From the NCBI RefSeq assembly GCF_001682855.1, contig NZ_MAQW01000003.1, positions 1 to 64,000 of the forward strand: a stretch of 64,000 nucleotides of DNA, written 5' to 3'. The notes under the pieces are model-generated. The model made no database searches, was not told where the DNA came from, and saw only the letters and a list, made by a program, of their open reading frames with translations. A program made the translations under genes and the position numbers. This DNA is from Bacillus sp. FJAT-27264. GTDB taxonomy: Bacteria; Bacillota; Bacilli; Paenibacillales; Paenibacillaceae. Positions 63,523 to 64,000 of this stretch are shown piece after piece. How positions within the stretch are numbered: position 1 is the stretch's first letter; each line of letters starts with the position of its first letter.

Positions 63523-64000
63523 TCAAGCCGTTTCTTCCCGCAGATCATGCTCCATAAAGAGAATATCGCGTTTCATTTCCTTCATGCCCTGTCTAGAGAT
63601 TCGCCCTGTCTCGAACATGGATTGGATGTTGTCTCTCTCCAGCTGAATTCCGATCCGAGCCAGCTCCTGCAGCAAGATGTCGAACTCTTTTCGCGTGTCG
63701 GTGACCGATTCTTTTTTGCTCAGATGCTGTAGTGTACGTTCCTGATGCATAATCAGCGCGCTGACGGCCTCCATATGATTTGGTTCACCTTCTGCAAGCA
63801 GAGCATTTAGTTGCTTAATGACATAAGCAATATTTTGAATTCTGAGCCTAAGCAATTCGGCACGTCTTTCTCGGAAGCTTAACGGAGCTTGCGGTAGCTT
63901 GTCGAACATTTCGATCCAATGCTTAATGGGGAAAAGCTCTTTTTTATAGCTGGAATCTCTTGTTTGCATGAATAACAGTTTATTAGTTTTGTTAAGATAA
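63523..64000 (-). CDS. C-terminal part of a probable Na+/H+ antiporter (CPA1), cut by window edge
   Basis: The frame is open to the right edge of the window, so it continues beyond 64000; an internal ATG at 63969 is not a convincing start. The 159 visible residues are a soluble helical tail (FRERRAELLRLRIQNIAYVI, then LERDNIQSMFETGRISRQGM), like the cytoplasmic C-terminus of CPA1-family Na+/H+ antiporters such as NhaK, which end with a similar helix. The membrane domain would lie outside the window. Confidence 0.65.
   Translation of the reverse strand, partial: YLNKTNKLLFMQTRDSSYKKELFPIKHWIEMFDKLPQAPLSFRERRAELLRLRIQNIAYVIKQLNALLAEGEPNHMEAVSALIMHQERTLQHLSKKESVTDTRKEFDILLQELARIGIQLERDNIQSMFETGRISRQGMKEMKRDILFMEHDLREETA

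Noticed and set aside
1-64000. tRNA, rRNA, CRISPR arrays, intact transposons, phage or replication origin
   Set aside because: None was seen on either strand; repeats found are short operators, hairpins and one 294-bp duplication.

Overview
The window looks like a chromosome segment of a low-to-mid GC Gram-positive, spore-forming Bacillales species, most likely Paenibacillus or a close relative. This is inferred from AGGAGG-type ribosome binding sites with frequent TTG/GTG starts, Rho-independent hairpins after most transcription units, a YheC/YheD-type spore-associated ATP-grasp gene, a copper-amine-oxidase-type stalk-domain protein, a DUF896 protein and a PyrR-type pyrimidine attenuator. 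I saw no rRNA, tRNA, CRISPR array, intact insertion sequence or phage. Most of the window is accessory metabolism, with many one- and two-component regulators and unusually many decayed genes.

Layout. 0-13 kb: a stress/detoxification regulon (MFS exporter, Ohr, aldo/keto reductase, two near-identical cysteine hydrolases, an uncharacterised paralogue pair) apparently tied together by one TetR regulator whose palindrome recurs at three promoters. Embedded in it are an MCP gene with an in-frame stop, DinB, an envelope MsrAB fusion and a DesK/LiaS-type two-component system. 13-22.3 kb: a sulfur-type operon (amino-acid ABC importer, two luciferase-like monooxygenases and a GNAT, ordered like the B. 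subtilis tcyJKLMN-ytmO region), flanked by two LysR genes, a frameshifted monooxygenase and a decayed monooxygenase start. 22.4-25 kb: an alcohol dehydrogenase/SDR operon. 25.0-28.4 kb: an island carrying a glycosyltransferase, a dead nucleotidyltransferase and a YheC/YheD gene, bounded by a 294-bp direct repeat. 28.8-37.5 kb: oxidoreductases, TetR and MarR regulators, GNAT, MFS, VOC, tautomerase, a further luciferase-like monooxygenase and a methyltransferase.

37.6-50.3 kb: a GH2 glycosidase with divergent AraC regulator, a secreted stalk-domain protein, an O-acetyltransferase, a frameshifted GNAT, codBA behind a PyrR attenuator, an esterase with divergent Lrp regulator, and a MarR-MATE efflux pair. 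50.4-57 kb: a seven-gene galactitol-family PTS operon with epimerase, polyol-phosphate dehydrogenase, SIS isomerase and PRD regulator. 57.5-64 kb: an epoxide-hydrolase-like lipoprotein, a 1097-residue secreted multidomain protein, an ACR3/SBF-type transporter, and the tail of a probable Na+/H+ antiporter cut by the window edge.

The most interesting signals are: the three-site TetR regulon with a duplicated hydrolase-tetR cassette in which one tetR has collapsed; a LysR-type control sequence shared by two distant divergent promoters; the monooxygenase/GNAT/ABC operon; the repeat-flanked island; the PyrR attenuator on codBA; the PTS operon pairing an HxlB-like isomerase with a dehydrogenase lacking the usual structural-zinc cysteines; and a perfect sigma-A promoter overlaid by repeated operators before the MarR-MATE pair. 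All functional calls rest on motif recognition by eye; no searches were run.
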